Source: Paragordius varius (taxonomy: Eukaryota; Nematomorpha). Taken from it: DNA of 64,000 nt. This document shows positions 12,240-25,900 of the stretch, piece by piece (positions within the stretch are counted from its first letter, which is position 1; each line of letters starts with the position of its first letter). The position numbers were made by a program, and so were the translations under genes. Location: assembly GCA_964247055.1 (NCBI GenBank), contig OZ176051.1:4712001-4776000 (forward strand), written 5' to 3'. The notes beneath the pieces were generated by a model, which had not been told where the DNA came from, did not search any database, and saw nothing but the letters and a program-made list of their open reading frames with translations.

Positions 12240-15200
12240 ATGAGGGATTATTTATCCGTATATCAATACATATTTTGGGTACTACTATTGATTGGTGGTG
12301 TCTATTGCTTGATTCGAATTCTATCAATGTATAGGTAAAATATATATTGATTTTTGACAAAAATGTGTTAGAACGACCAGTTTATGAGACTAATCTTCAG
12401 ATTATTTAGGGTAGAATGATATAAGGTACAACGTTTTTGTAATAATAAACAGGCAAAAAAATGGTAATATATGTAACTTATGATATATTAAAATATTTTT
12501 TTTGTGAAATTTTGTTTATTTTTAATTACAGTTCTCGTCAAACTGAAGTTTTTTACACAACTTAGAATGATATAAGGTACAACGTTTTTGTAATAATAAA
12601 CAGGCAAAAAAATGTTAATATATGTAACTTATGATATATTAAAATATTTTTTTGTGAAATTTTGTTTATTTTTAATTACAGTTCTCGTCAAACTGAAGTT
12701 TTTTACACAACTTGTCAACCGTCAGTCGGGTAATATTACCCGTAATAACCTAACCCAAAAATCTTTTTTGTTATCGATAAACTATTCCTTTGGTTTTCAA
12801 ATATAATTTTTAGAACTTAAAAACACTTTCCCAACACCAAAAAAACTATTGTTATCGGCTATTGGGCCATAGAATAGAATCATGTGCCCTAAGCACCATA
12901 TTTTAGGTTAAATTTTCTTACTAAATTCAACTTTAGGTTTCTAAATAGTCTACTTATTAAACCAAAAATATAAAATGATATTAGTGTTGTTGGAAACAAT
13001 CATCATGCTGTATATTAATTATTAATTTCTCCAAAAAATTCTTAAAAATCTTGTTAAAATGAAACTAAAAATGAAAATAAAATCATGCATTAAATTTTTT
13101 CTGCGCAACTAAAAGCCCAAAAGCCAATAATATGACGCTTTACTGTATTGTGTGGCTTCAGTGGAACTTTATTTAATGTAAATTTTAAATTATATTAAAT
13201 CTATATTAACGTTTGTTAAATTTTATTCAAACTATTAAAACCGATTCGAACGATTAATTTATGTCATTAGATTTAATTAAAATATATTTTTTACATTCAA
13301 GTTTAGGATGACTGCCTATAACCGTGAATGAGGTCATGAGCGGTCAGTTCGGTTAATATTTTTCATCGGTTTGAAACCCTAATTATGATTATTTATAATT
13401 ATTATCATACAAATAAAATTAATTTAAAATTTTTGCAATTATGTTTAATATAAATCATACTCTCATTCGTGAGAAGCAATGATGGAGTATGTATTATGTA
13501 TGCCATACATACGTAAATCTTTGATAGACCCCTCCGACCTTCCACCTTTCAAAAAATGGTTATATTTGGGAACATAGAGCACTTAGCAGTTAAAAATATT
13601 ATAAATAATTACCTTGAAAGGGTTTACCGTGAACTAATTAAAACGGTTTTTGAAACGCTTGAATACATAGATACATAATTTTTATATTATAATTTACTAT
13701 GGTATTTAAAAAAATTTTAATATCTTTCGTATGATAATATAATTTGTCATGGTTTATTATTATTATTACATTACATGTTTTCACTCGTGAGAGCGGTCAT
13801 GTTATACAACCTGTCTCGCCATAAAACTCTATCTATGGCGTCCTCTGCATTAAGCTCGTATTCTGCTAGCTCTCTTTTTACTGTATCTATCCATTTTGTT
13901 TTAGGCCGCCCACGTCCTCGTTTTCCCTCAACTATATAACCATCTATTATTTTTGCAATATAATTAGAATCTCTCCTTTCAATGTGCCCGAACCAACGTA
14001 GCCTATTTTTTGACATTCTTTCCACTATTGGTTTAATATCTGTGCTCCCACGAATAAATCTATTCTCGATTCTGTCCTTTCTAGTTACCCCACACATCAT
14101 TCTGAGCATTTTCATTTCAGTCACGTTAAATTGTCTTTCTTCGGATTTTTTGACACCCCATGTCTGTGAATTATACATCATTGAGGGCTGGACAACTGAA
14201 CTGTAAATCTTACCTTTCACTCTAACATCAATATTTCGATCGCATAATACGCTCGAAATTTTCTTCCAATTTACCCAGCTGCTCTTTATTCTTAAATTAA
14301 TATCGTCAGTTAACGAACTATCTGCACTTAACATAGCTCCCAGATATTTGCAACTTTCTTTACCCTTCAGAACCCAACTATCATCAACTACCATTTCATG
14401 TTGTGGACCCCCAAAAGTAATAAGTTCGGTTTTTGCTTTGTTTACTTTCAGACCATATTGATCCAGCATAACAACCCATCTGTTTACCGTTCGCTTTAAC
14501 TCAATTAATGAATCAGACAAGATGATTATGTCATCTGCATACATTAAGTACCATCCTGAACTCACATTAACAACCTTGGCTACCTCGTCCATACAAATTA
14601 TAAACAATAAGGGGCTGAGTGATGAGCCTTGGTAGACTCCATGCTTTATTGAAAAGGGCTCTGATAAACCTTGTGGAGTTTTAATCCTGGAGGTGTGTGA
14701 TTCGTACATTATTTGTAACAACTTAATATAACTTTCTGGCACCTTTTTACGACGGAGACTCCACCAAATAGTTTCTCTAGGAATCCTGTCAAACGCCTTC
14801 TCTATATCAATCAAAACCCCGTGTAATTCTTTCTTTTTTTCAATGTGTTTTTCAATCAACCTCCTAACCGCATGTATAGGATCTACTGTTGACTTTCCTG
14901 GCATGAAACCAAATTGATTTCCTTCTATAGATATCATTTTCCTGATTCGCTTTTCAATTATTTTTTCAAACAATTTCATAGTGTGCGACATAAGTTTTAT
15001 CCCTCTATAGTTACTACATTCATTTATATCACCTTTTCCTTTAAATAAAGGCACAGTTAAACTTTCCTTCCATTCAACCGGGATTTCATACGTTGAAACA
15101 ACTTTATTAAATACACGCTCCAAAAAATTTAATCCAGAATTTCCAAGCACTTTCCAACAATTTATATTTATGTCGTCCGATCCTACAGCTTTGTTGTTTG

Positions 15201-18200
15201 GCATTTCTAACAAATTAGATTCTACTTCCTTTTGTGTAATTGCTTCTATTGGTCTATCAGTAGCTTCAACTGTATTTGGCAAAAATATCTCGCCTACCCC
15301 TTCATCTAAACTCACAAAGTACTCTTTCCATCTTTTTAATATTTCTACATTTTCGCACAGCAAGCTTCCATCTTTTCCTTTTATTGCAGTCGCATAACCT
15401 GGCAAATCCATCCTGCGTTTATTCCTTTGCTGCGCAACTTTATACACTTTGTTTAAACCTTGCTTACTATTTAACTCATCATAAAATAAATTCATTTTTT
15501 CTTTCTTAACCTGACCGACTAATTTTTTCAATTCCTTATTTAAACTTTTATACTTATCTCTATCATCATCATTCCTTGTATGTCTCCATTTGTCAAAAGC
15601 CTTACCTTTTTCTCGTGACATCAATATTATTCTTTCATCGTAAAGCCAAGCCTCTCTGTATACTTGAGATTTTCCGCCTTTTAATCCACAAACTAGAGTT
15701 CCTGCCTTTTTGATTAACTGACTTACTTTATCCCAATCACCATTTAACCCTCCATCCTCGGATAACCGTATTTCTTTTATAAAAGCCTGCCTTTTTTCGG
15801 ATAATTTCTCCCACTTAATACTTTTTAATCTCTTTGAATAAGAACCACTTTGTTTAGACTTTTCTTTCACGAAAAATTTACAAATAAGTAAATTATGTTG
15901 CGAACTAACCTCTAAGTTTGGCACGACCTTACAATCTATCACAAGCTTCAATAAATCTCTTGGAACAAGTATAAAATCTATTTGAGATTTGTTTATGCCG
16001 CTCTTAAAAGTTACTAGATGACTCTCTCTTTTTTCGAAAAACGTGTTCGCTATCGCCAAATTGTGAGATTGTGCAAATCTGAGCAAATTAATTCCTTCCT
16101 CGTTTCTTTCTCCATGAGAATGTCCCCCGTGCCATATTTCAAAAGATTCCCTTTTTGAACCAAGATGACCATTAAAATCCCCACATAAAAACTTGACTCT
16201 GAGCTGAGGGAGAGCGACTATTTTTTCATCTAAAGTCTCGTAAAATTGCTCCTTCTCTTGTTTGGGTAAACCTATTTGCGGGGCATATATACTAAATACC
16301 GTTATGACCTCGTTACCTACCAAAATATCTAAATTCATGACTGTTATAGCGTCTAACCTCTTTAACCTGATTGGACAATTTGGGATTAATGATAATTGCC
16401 ACTCCATTTCGTCCGCCACTTTCACCTGAGTAATATAGTCGATAATTCTCTTCCAAAGTCCTTGCTCCGTTTCCGCGGTAACGAGTCTCTTGTAATGCCA
16501 AAATATCAATATGTTTAACTTTCATTATTCTCACAATATCATTTAACTTACTTTTCAATGAACCAACATTTAAACTAGCAAAATACAGGCATCTCGTATT
16601 CCTTTTCATTCTCTTTGTATTATTGGCCACAACACCAAAACCGCGGCTGGCCAGGCCTGACCGGTTATTACTATACACATCAATATTCATTTGACAGCTT
16701 TAAACAAACAAAATAAAATAATAAAATTGAAGTGTCGAACTAATTATGACAAATTGATAGATGTTAAAAAAAAACCTAGGCTATAGGTATAAACGGAAAT
16801 TATATTTCGCAATAAAAAAAATTAAAGCAAAAATTATGTATAAAACAATATAAATCAAGGGTTATTTTATGTGTCATAGTAAAAAATAAAAATAAATAGT
16901 GCTACAATACTTATCCAAGAATACGATCTATATATTTAAGAGAATATTAATAGGCAAATTATAGGAAAAGGCCAACGGTAAGTCCTACGTCCAAAAACAA
17001 AATGGGAATAGGTATGTTATAACAAAATTTAAAGTATAGGATAAGTGATAAATAGAATAAACTTTGAAGATAAATAGATAAGAATTTAGAATTTTTTCTT
17101 TTGTGTAATGTACGAACTCGCGCGCGTACAAATCAGATGTATTCTAATTTGTCATGGTTTAACAGAATCAAAAATGACCTGGTGTATTGGTTTAAACAGG
17201 TGCGACGTTCACCAGTTATAAAAACACGAACCATCCCAAATCCAAGTAGATTGACACGAGATTCACATTTATCAACTAGTAGTGTGGACAAAATTAAATA
17301 TGTTGTCGCATCGAATATCCTCTATCTATTATATTACTTGTGCCTACTTTCTCTGGTCGCTTATTTGTGTTATGAGTTAACTTGCGACGTAATGGCTTAC
17401 AAAAGAGTTCCCAAAACTCATAGGGCAAACTCTACTACTGATTCTACTGTAGTTGCTAGAAGAACTCCTAATGAAAACAATATGATGACTACATGTTGGA
17501 TTAATTTTAATAATCGGAATAACTTGTTTATACAACAAATAATTTTGGGTGTAATTGTGTATGTGATGATTGCTAAATGCATGTTGAAAAAATGGGAATT
17601 TGAAATGTTTGAAAATCCCGCAGGAATATTAACATTTTCTACCAAGAAAATGAAGTGTGCACGCATATGCCAACCCTTTTTACTTATTTTATATCAAATA
17701 CTGATCGTATTTGTACTCTACATTCCTAGTCAAAATTTATTTTCCACCGTAAGATCATCTAATAAAAACCTTGAATATTTGGCCCATACTTATCCAAATT
17801 CTACAACTATGCACTCGTCTATACTTATCAATTTAATGAGCAAAAGTAATTCACTCTTTTACATAGTTGCAAGGGAAGTTATAACTAAAATTATACCAAT
17901 GTTGATATTTTTCTTTCTCCATATAATTTTATCTAAACAGCAAAAAACATTGGTTAAACAAAATGAAAATAATGTTAAGCTTGTGTTAGATGATGTTCCA
18001 ACCAAACGTATAAAACCTATCACTAGGAAACAAGATGATTCCATATCCGATATTACTGGTGAAAACTTGACAAGTTTTGTAAAAGTTAAATTCCACAATA
18101 AAGGAACACAAGTGGAGCCATTGCTTTTTAACAGCTCCCCATCCACAAACGATACTACAAGCATTGCCCAGCGAAAATTTTTAACGTTCGATATACCTCA

Positions 18201-18402
18201 CAATATATTTTTGGGTCAATTTATATGCCTTATTCCTTTGGTTGGACTTAGTATCTATTTTTATAATCGACCTTTGGGTGATAACACAATGCCCGTTACA
18301 CAAGTTCAATTACGGAAAATGTGGTATTTTATTATGCTCGTATTTGTCGATTTACCTTTGCTGGTGAAGGCTTGTGGTTGGATGTGTCGGGTACCACCAT
18401 AA
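12240..18402 (+). CDS. Divergent 7TM receptor-like protein, paralogue 3
   Basis: Two exons, 12240-12334 and 17166-18402, join at phase 2 (1332 bp, in frame) to give 443 aa. Exon 1 encodes a short N-terminus plus TM1 (FWVLLLIGGVYCLIRIL). It ends ATGTATAG before GTAAAA, at the same position and phase as exon 1 of the two minus-strand paralogues. Exon 2 has TM2 (NILYLLYYLCLLSLVAYL), and TM3 ending KKWEFEMFENP, which aligns with AREYLRFFQP and HREHLKFFTP. TM5 is AREVITKIIPMLIFFFLHI, the third loop is charged, TM6 contains FICLIP, and TM7 contains VDLPLL. It is the most divergent of the three. The 4831-bp intron carries a LINE and a 151-bp tandem duplication. The open frame runs upstream of 17166 into the LINE, but the conserved splice join is the better model. 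Confidence 0.65.
12413..12713. repeat. Two-copy tandem duplication, 151 bp unit
   Basis: 12413-12563 and 12564-12713 are nearly identical, both starting AGAATGATATAAGGTACAAC and ending TTTTTTACACAACTT. I see one substitution and one T-length difference. This is a recent tandem duplication inside the intron of 7TM paralogue 3. Confidence 0.92.
13757..17145 (-). mobile_element. Near-intact APE-type LINE (RTE-like)
   Basis: A non-LTR retrotransposon of about 3.39 kb on the minus strand, inside the intron of 7TM paralogue 3. It is bounded by a perfect 16-bp target duplication AATTTGTCATGGTTTA at 13741-13756 and 17146-17161. It has a 455-bp 5' leader (17145-16691), a long frame for endonuclease plus reverse transcriptase, and a tail of only about 14 nt ending in TAA/ATA trinucleotide repeats. 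Such a short 3' end with a trinucleotide tail is typical of RTE-like elements. Identical flanks and a frame with only one break indicate a young insertion. The clade rests on motifs; a Proto2-like or neighbouring clade is possible. Confidence 0.9.
13771..16690 (-). pseudogene. LINE endonuclease-reverse transcriptase ORF, one frameshift
   Basis: Roughly 970 residues. The N-terminal apurinic-type endonuclease begins near SLNVGSLKSKLNDIV, with the catalytic Glu in LALQETRYRG; SIYAPQIG, CGDFNGHLG (catalytic Asp and Asn) and a C-terminal SQHNLLICKF with the His follow. The reverse transcriptase domain has SNYRGIKLMS, QFGFMPGKST, LIDIEKAFDRIPRE, GVYQGSSLSPLLF and the catalytic YADD. A C-terminal region with RLRWFGHIERR and GKRGRGRPKTKW is typical of this group. 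One single-base frameshift lies in the endonuclease between about 16345 and 16400, where the upstream frame runs to 16313 and the downstream frame is already open from 16509. Otherwise all catalytic residues I looked for are present. Confidence 0.9.
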
Positions 18403-19990
18403 CTGTACCATATTAAAATGCATCATCAATTTTTTTCTTCATATCTGTGTGTATATGCAATAATTCTTAATTTTATCAGTAATCATCGGACTGTACAAAA
18501 AATAAATTATATTTTCCCTTCTATTCCTGAACTTCTTTATGCGTTAAATCTTTTTATGTTTTATAAGCATTTTGATTAACCGTTTCAAATGGAATTTAAC
18601 AATATTTGACAAATATAAATACTTTTAAATTGAGTCTTTCCTCGCAATTACCCCCATGGAAAAGAAAATATCCACATTTTGGAAATCGTTATTTGGTGGG
18701 GTTGGAGTTTACTATGATTTAGGAAAAGTTATTTGGCATATTGTGTCTGCGCTGGCCAGGGAGTCAATTTAGTAATACTTTTAAAAAGAAATTTATATGA
18801 CCAGCCACTTCTTTTTAATATCAATCGCTAAGTTATTCGCACACTCAATATCCATAAAAGATTGTTGTAAACTCCATTGAAACATAAATAATTTTCTAAT
18901 ACTTTAGATGAAATAAAAATGATGAAAATAATAACCTAGGCTTTTCTAGTTAAATTACAAAAAAGTTTCAACATATGTGGGATTTTTCAACTCTCCTTAG
19001 TCTTCCTTTAAGTCATTGATAGAAACCTATTGTGTATTAAAACTGCCGCGCCGATGCCATAATTCGGTTTGTTGTGGTTTAAAGATTGAAATTTTTGGTG
19101 CGACGCGGTTTGCCTTATTATATCGATGGTTTTACTGATACGTAACCCCATATTAAAAAATATAAAAAAAACATCATATTTTTGATATATAACGTCTTAT
19201 TTTTTCATAATTTAGACTTAAATGGAATTTATGCAAAAAATTTAATATTTTTATTCAATTAATAATTTAAACACACTATTGTTTTATTAGATATTGCTTT
19301 ATATTGACATTCCTATAATCTAAGCGAGAATAAAATGCATAAAATAGTGCAATATTGTATTTTGATTCGAATTTATTTGTGTTTATGACAATAAAACATT
19401 TAAAATAGTTTATGGATCACATTAGGTCGTTTTTTGTGGAATTTTATAAAATAAAATAACCAGTGGAGTATAAAAAGGTAGATCAGGATTTTACAATATG
19501 GCCATGATTTATATACAGTAACGCGAGATATCAAAATAGGCCAATCAATATTTTAAATAACTAAAAGGGGAGTTAATTTTCATGTCCGTTGCCATATATG
19601 AGATTATTAGTTTTATATTTAATTATATAATGTACTTTCTCCTCAATTTTCAAAAATGTAACTAATAAAAACGAAAAATCTCATGTATGATAACAGGACA
19701 TGATAATTTAATATCCTTTTAGCCATTTAAAATACCGAAACGGCTTGTAATAATAGTTGTCGTTACTGTAATATGTAGGAAATAAAAATAAATGCAAATA
19801 CAAAGCAGATCTTAGTAGGGACAGACAGACAGGGAAAGGGTTAAAACATTCGACTCTCAAAGGAAGAAATAAATTTCTATGGCTGAATATGTGACCAATG
19901 GCACTCATTTATTGTACAGTTTTCTTTTCTTTCCATAATATCCGCAGCAGCATAAGTTTGTTTAACAGATACCATTGTGTTAGTTTCATT
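18403..19990. other. Convergent intergenic region, with one small open frame
   Basis: This lies between 7TM paralogue 3 (+) and the exchanger gene (-), so both 3' ends are here. A 38-codon frame at 18658-18774 ends WHIVSALARESI, resembling the start of TM5 in the receptor family (FYQIARESLSK); it may be a decayed fragment or chance. A GC-richer patch around 19040-19115 has GGTTTG/GCGACGCGG words similar to those near 5340 and may be a repeat relic. Confidence 0.4.
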
Positions 19991-22900
19991 TCAAAATCCC
20001 TTAATGTAACAATAACTCTCAAGACTAGCTAGGAGTAGATAAATCAACCAAAACGCAATAAATATAGCTGCCGTAGTATTTTTCCACCCCCGTGGTCCAC
20101 CCAATTCCCCTTTGGTGAAATAGCGTTTAATCATGAGAACTATAATAGCTATAACAGCTAGCACACAATAAATGGTGACAGAAAAGGCTAAAGAACCGGG
20201 GTCAACATAAAAGACAGTTCCTTTCTTCACATGGTATATGGCAGCTATGGTCCAAGCCAAACCTATAATTATTTATTATATTTTAATTAAAAGAGAAAAA
20301 TAATTGAAACACAATACTTGAGAAGAATATTAATAAGCTTTACAAGTAGCAAGACAATTATTCTAAAGTCTAAGGTTAATTAGATGAGCAAAGTGAAAAT
20401 TAATGAAAAATATTTATCATAATCTTATTTTTGAAAACTTCAACTTTCCACTCGTAAAAATTAGGATAAAACTTTTAAAATTTATGACCACGATTGCTTT
20501 AACATAATAATATAAAATTTGTATTTTTGGGGAAAAAATTAGATCATAATAACCAAGTATTATTTTATTATCAATTAAATTTTCTTAACAGATCTTTTTT
20601 ATTGTAATTACGTATATATAATATGGTAAAATTTCAGCTATGACTACCTCCTGCATTCATCATCATATTTTAACGTAATGTTACAATGATACCAGTTAAG
20701 GTTAATCGATTCAAATAATATAATTTTATGGTATCAAACTCTATAAAAACAGATAAACGACAATCAAACTTAAACTAATTGGATACTTTTCTAAAAATAT
20801 AAATTAAAATAGTTATTTATATATATATTTTACCAATTCCTAGGAAGACGTTAACTGCATTGCTCCCAGTTACGTTTCCTATACTGGCGTCGGCATAGTC
20901 ATCTTGTGTGGCGGCTACTTTACTAGCAAAAGTATCTAAAAATATATAAACCAAAAAATGTAAAATCGAGTTTTTTAAAACAAAGTAAATTTTAGTTAAA
21001 AAATTAAAGGTTTTAAATAAATTTGTCTATGGATAAATATGTGGAAAATATAAAATTAAATGATATTGAATCTTGGCATAAATATGTTAGATTTATGGTT
21101 AACGGCCAATAATATAGCAGAAATAAACATGGTTTATGATTATTTTTTGAAGTAACACCCAAGTATTAAATAACAGTCACCGCTAATTTTTAAACAGGAA
21201 TATTTACTTATATAAAACAAAAAAAAATTACTTTTGCGATAAAAAGTTTTTCGCCTTTAAAATAGTTTACATATCATGAACAGTAATAACTACACTAAAA
21301 TGTAATGCAGTATATAAAATAGATAGCTATATTTATTCCAAAAATTATGGGTCTATAAATAAATAAAATGAAAATACCTGGAACACTGGTGCCGAGCGCT
21401 ACAAAAGAAATAGCTGTAACAGCATCTTTGAGTCCAATCGTACAACCAAAGGCAGCGGCCAAATCCCCAATCAAAGCGGTCAGTATTCCGATCCAAATGA
21501 TGGCAAAAACAAAACATAACCAACCACCCCAATATTCTGTGTGTGTTTATGAAATTATACGTTTGTTAAAGGATAATTTTAGCGTATTAAATAGCTTGCA
21601 AAAGGCTGCAATGATTAATTACTTATATAAATAGTTTATTTAAACTGTTTGAGATTATTTAACGGTAATTTTCGTTAGAAACCATGCGTGACAAAAAAAC
21701 GTGATTTAATTATATCGAATTTGACAAAACTTCGTAAAATTCGGCAAAATGTTGATTGTTTAATTTGTCAGCGAAAACTTAATAAAAAGTTTGAGATGCA
21801 AGAATATAAAATATAAATGCTTATGGTTTTTTTAAAATAAATTATTATGTAGGACCTGTCGGTGGGATGGTTGCAAACAGCACCTTCCAAAAAAGTGTGA
21901 GGACATGGAAGAAATAGTCGGTACAACTTGGTTTAACCTTAATCTGTTCGCCCTTCTCAGTGGTTTCTTCTCCTGCAAAAAATACAACAGAATTAAATTG
22001 TTTCTTATAAACTATCATACAAAAATATCTTATATGGCAAATATATTGTTATAGTGTTAAACTATAGCCAATTTTGCTCGAGCTTAAGACTGTTTAAATA
22101 AATTAAATGTTTTAAGTTTTCATCATATTTATAACTGTAACTAACAAAGAGAAATATATATATATACGTATGCTTTAAATATTGATTTTCAAATTAAACC
22201 ATTTGCCACAAAAACCAATTATGAGAGAAAGAATAAATGATATATTGCCAGCATATTTGAAAAAGCAATTATCGCTATAAATATAATCACAAAAACATAG
22301 AAGGACATTTGGAATTTTTCGTATATATAAAAACATAAATTTACACAAAAAATATAAAATAATAAATTTTAAATTAGTTCTATGGCTGTGGATGTTAGAG
22401 TTTTTGAAAAGTAATATAAATTAAAACATTAAAAAATGATAAAAAAAACCTCCAATTATGAATGCTTCTCTAAATTGATCTTTCCATGTGCTGGTTCCAA
22501 CCAACAATGCCATATTAGTCTTTTTCAATAATTTATCTATCGTATTCTATGTGGTAACAGAAAAATTATAAATTGAATATATAAAAACCTTTTCAAAGTT
22601 TATTGTTTTAACAAAATGCGCAAAAAAACCTACCTTGAAGAGTTTACTTTCTCTAATGACGATTGTACAAACGTCAGGGCTCCCAAGTTGGGGATACCCT
22701 TTTTCTAAGTCTGCATCCGTTTCATTAAATGGTTTTGGACTGGGTATCATAGTAACGTCAGTTAGTTGATCTGTAAGTTTTGAGGAAGAGATAAATGGCG
22801 TATTTCAAAAAAGCTATTAAATTTATAAATTTTTCGCTAAATTTTATATTTAATTAAAAGGTAGATATGGAAACATATATTAAAATTTTTAACTGTAAAA

Positions 22901-25900
22901 AATAAAATTTTTAACAAATCTGACCTTCTTTGGTCCACAACGGTTTGCCTAATTTAATTTGGAAGCTGACATTTTTTTCGTATTGTTCCGTGTCATTGAT
23001 TCTCACACATATATAAGCCCTGAAAAAAAAATTGTGAAAAACGATGATAGGATATAATTACTGAATAAATATATATCGCTTTATAAAATATTGCAAGATA
23101 ACATATGCATCAAAGAGCATTATTATTGGTGAATAGCATATATTAAAAAGTGAAAAAATAACTATAGGTTTATGATGTTCCCTTTGCTTTATATTCTATC
23201 TGGTTATAATTAATAAACCAACTTGCAATGTATACATACCTACTTAAACTCTATCATAAAAGTAGTTTGATTTAAATGTATTAGCGTTTTTTTATAACGT
23301 TTAATTACTTACTCTAATTGTTCATTTTCAAAGACTAAATATCCCGTAGCTTTTTCATAATCTTTGGGCTCAGTGCTTTCACTTCCCGCTAATGACAAAT
23401 TACTGATGTCCTTATTTTTGAGGATGGATTTAGTGATATCTGTTCTGTCTTTATCAGATTTTTCTGCGATGATTGGCTTTTCTACCATATCAATTTTTTG
23501 AGATGAAACTAGAGATTGCCTAGGGTTAAGCAAAGATTCTTCACCAATAGCAGTACCATCGACGGTTTCATAAGGGACATAAACTTTGCCCCGGGCCCCA
23601 GTTTTACGGATAACTTTTACATCCAATATACCAGTATTTTCTGCTACCTATTTTGATTAAAAAAAAATACTTTTTGTAGGGTTTGGAAAAATTTTATAGT
23701 CGTTTTAATGAAATAATATATATATTTGATATTTTTTAAAAAAGCTATAAAAAAACTTTTAGGACCGCTAAAATATGATGAGTATAAAGGGTCCAATATG
23801 GTGATTGCAAACTCAATTTTTTTTATCTCAATTACTCTCCAGATATAAAATCACAGTAATTTATTTGATATGCGTAATTAGACCATAGATTAAATATATC
23901 TTATAATGTTAAAATTAATTAGTTACTTAAACAGCGATTAAAACCATAAAAACCTCAACTAAAGACCCTCTAGTATTTTGTTAATAAGAAATAAAAATTG
24001 AATTTCACCTGAATAGTATCCTGATCAAATGAAAACGTTCCAGCATGATCATCATCAAATATCATTACAGTGGCAAATCGAGGATTATCAATAATTAGTT
24101 TTGGTCGTCTTGGTGTACGCACCATTGTTTGAGAAGAACTTCTCAAAAGGTTATTAAAACTTTTTTTGAACGCCTGAGTTTTGGTTGCCATATCTATATT
24201 TAAAGATTCAAAGAATGTTTATGGAAAGAAAAGTAATTGTCATGAATATATAAAAAATTATTAAATGGATTCAACAAACACTGTTACTGAAAAAAAGAAG
24301 TTTCTTAAATCTGTTATGCATTCAGGGGTAAATAAAAGATAATTAAGATTTTTCTTGTATCACGTAAAAATTTTCATAAAAACCGCTGTCTACCAAATTT
24401 ATGAAACATTTTCTAATGTAATCTCGGCCAAAATTTTACGCATTTTTTTAGAAACAATCGTGGGAAAATATTTTAACTGTTGTTTTAACATTAAAACTAG
24501 CAACTAAAGAGTTCAAAAATTATTTAAAATACAATTTCATACCAGGGGAATCTTCGGCAAAACGTAAATTTTTGAGGTCCACATAAAAATATTCATCTTC
24601 TTCAAATAATTCATCATCAATGATTCCAACGTATATGAATGCCTCAATTTTTCCTACAAACATTGTATTAATTTATTAGTAATAAAAAATATGTAATAAA
24701 TGACATCTTTTTGAATTAACCCCAAACTAAGGCACAGTTAAAATGAAATAAAATTGTCAGGATAATATGTGCCTGTGAATAAAAAGTGGTTAATAAAGCT
24801 ATTAAAATTTTAAATTTAAATCATTCTTCTAAACCTAAACTATAATTTAAAGTTCAAACATTGTTTTGAATATATTACTCGTTCCCTGTTATAATTTATA
24901 AGCAAAGTTAATATTTTAAGTGTAAATTTGTATAGCCAAAACCTAAGATAATCCTCATGTTTCCCAATCATAAATGTAACGGAATCGCTAACTGGCTATA
25001 ATCATGTCTTTTTTATTGTAAATTTAAATCAAAATATGATCTTAAAAAATGTCTTTTTTAAATGTATAATCAAGCATACACCTATAGTTCAACATCTTTT
25101 AATGCCACTAAAATATCAAATGTTAAAAAAATATTAACTTCATTTAAATATTTTTATTTTGTATTTATACTTTATTTTTTCATTGAATATTAACTTCAAA
25201 ATATTAAAATTACGAAAATTAATTCTACTAACTTTGTATGTAAATAATTCCTTTGGTAACTTTATAAAATAAAATATATGGGTGTGAAGAATATAAAAAA
25301 TCAAAATATGTTTATCTTATAATATTGTCAAATTAGCCCTAAATGATGTTTTTCTCGCATTATATCATTAAAATAAAAATATTTCAACAAATATTTAACA
25401 CAAAATATATGAATATATGATTAAATTTTATTTTCAAATTAAAACTCAGATTTTTTGAAAGTTTTTAATCAAAAAAGAAATGACGTTACATAAAAAGTGT
25501 TGACAAATCCAAAATAGAAAAAAAAGGTATACGGATAAAATTTTCCTGTATTTTATTTTACTTTTTAGGCTACAAATATTTTTACCTCGTTCAAAGGTAA
25601 GGGTACCTTTGACCGGTACATAATCTTCCACACTTTTTGCTGTTCCATCCCTAGTTTCATAATCCACCAATATAACATGGTTAAGGTCACCAACGCGGAC
25701 AACTCTAAGTTCACATTTCCCCACATTTTCCATACACGTATAATGTCCTGGATCAAAATAGACTCGGGTAACATTATCTTTATCTGTGGTATCTGATAAC
25801 ACCTTAAGCTCTGAGAGGAGGGGAAATTTGGTTGGACTTGTTGTGGATGGCAGGATTGAGCCATTTTCATGTAGTTTATTGGCCAATCGAAAAAACCTAT

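Noticed and set aside
17101-17165. Treating the open frame from 17107 as the true N-terminus of the third receptor
   Set aside because: Those codons lie in the antisense LINE leader and the target duplication. The exon at 12240-12334 gives TM1 with the same junction phase as the paralogues.
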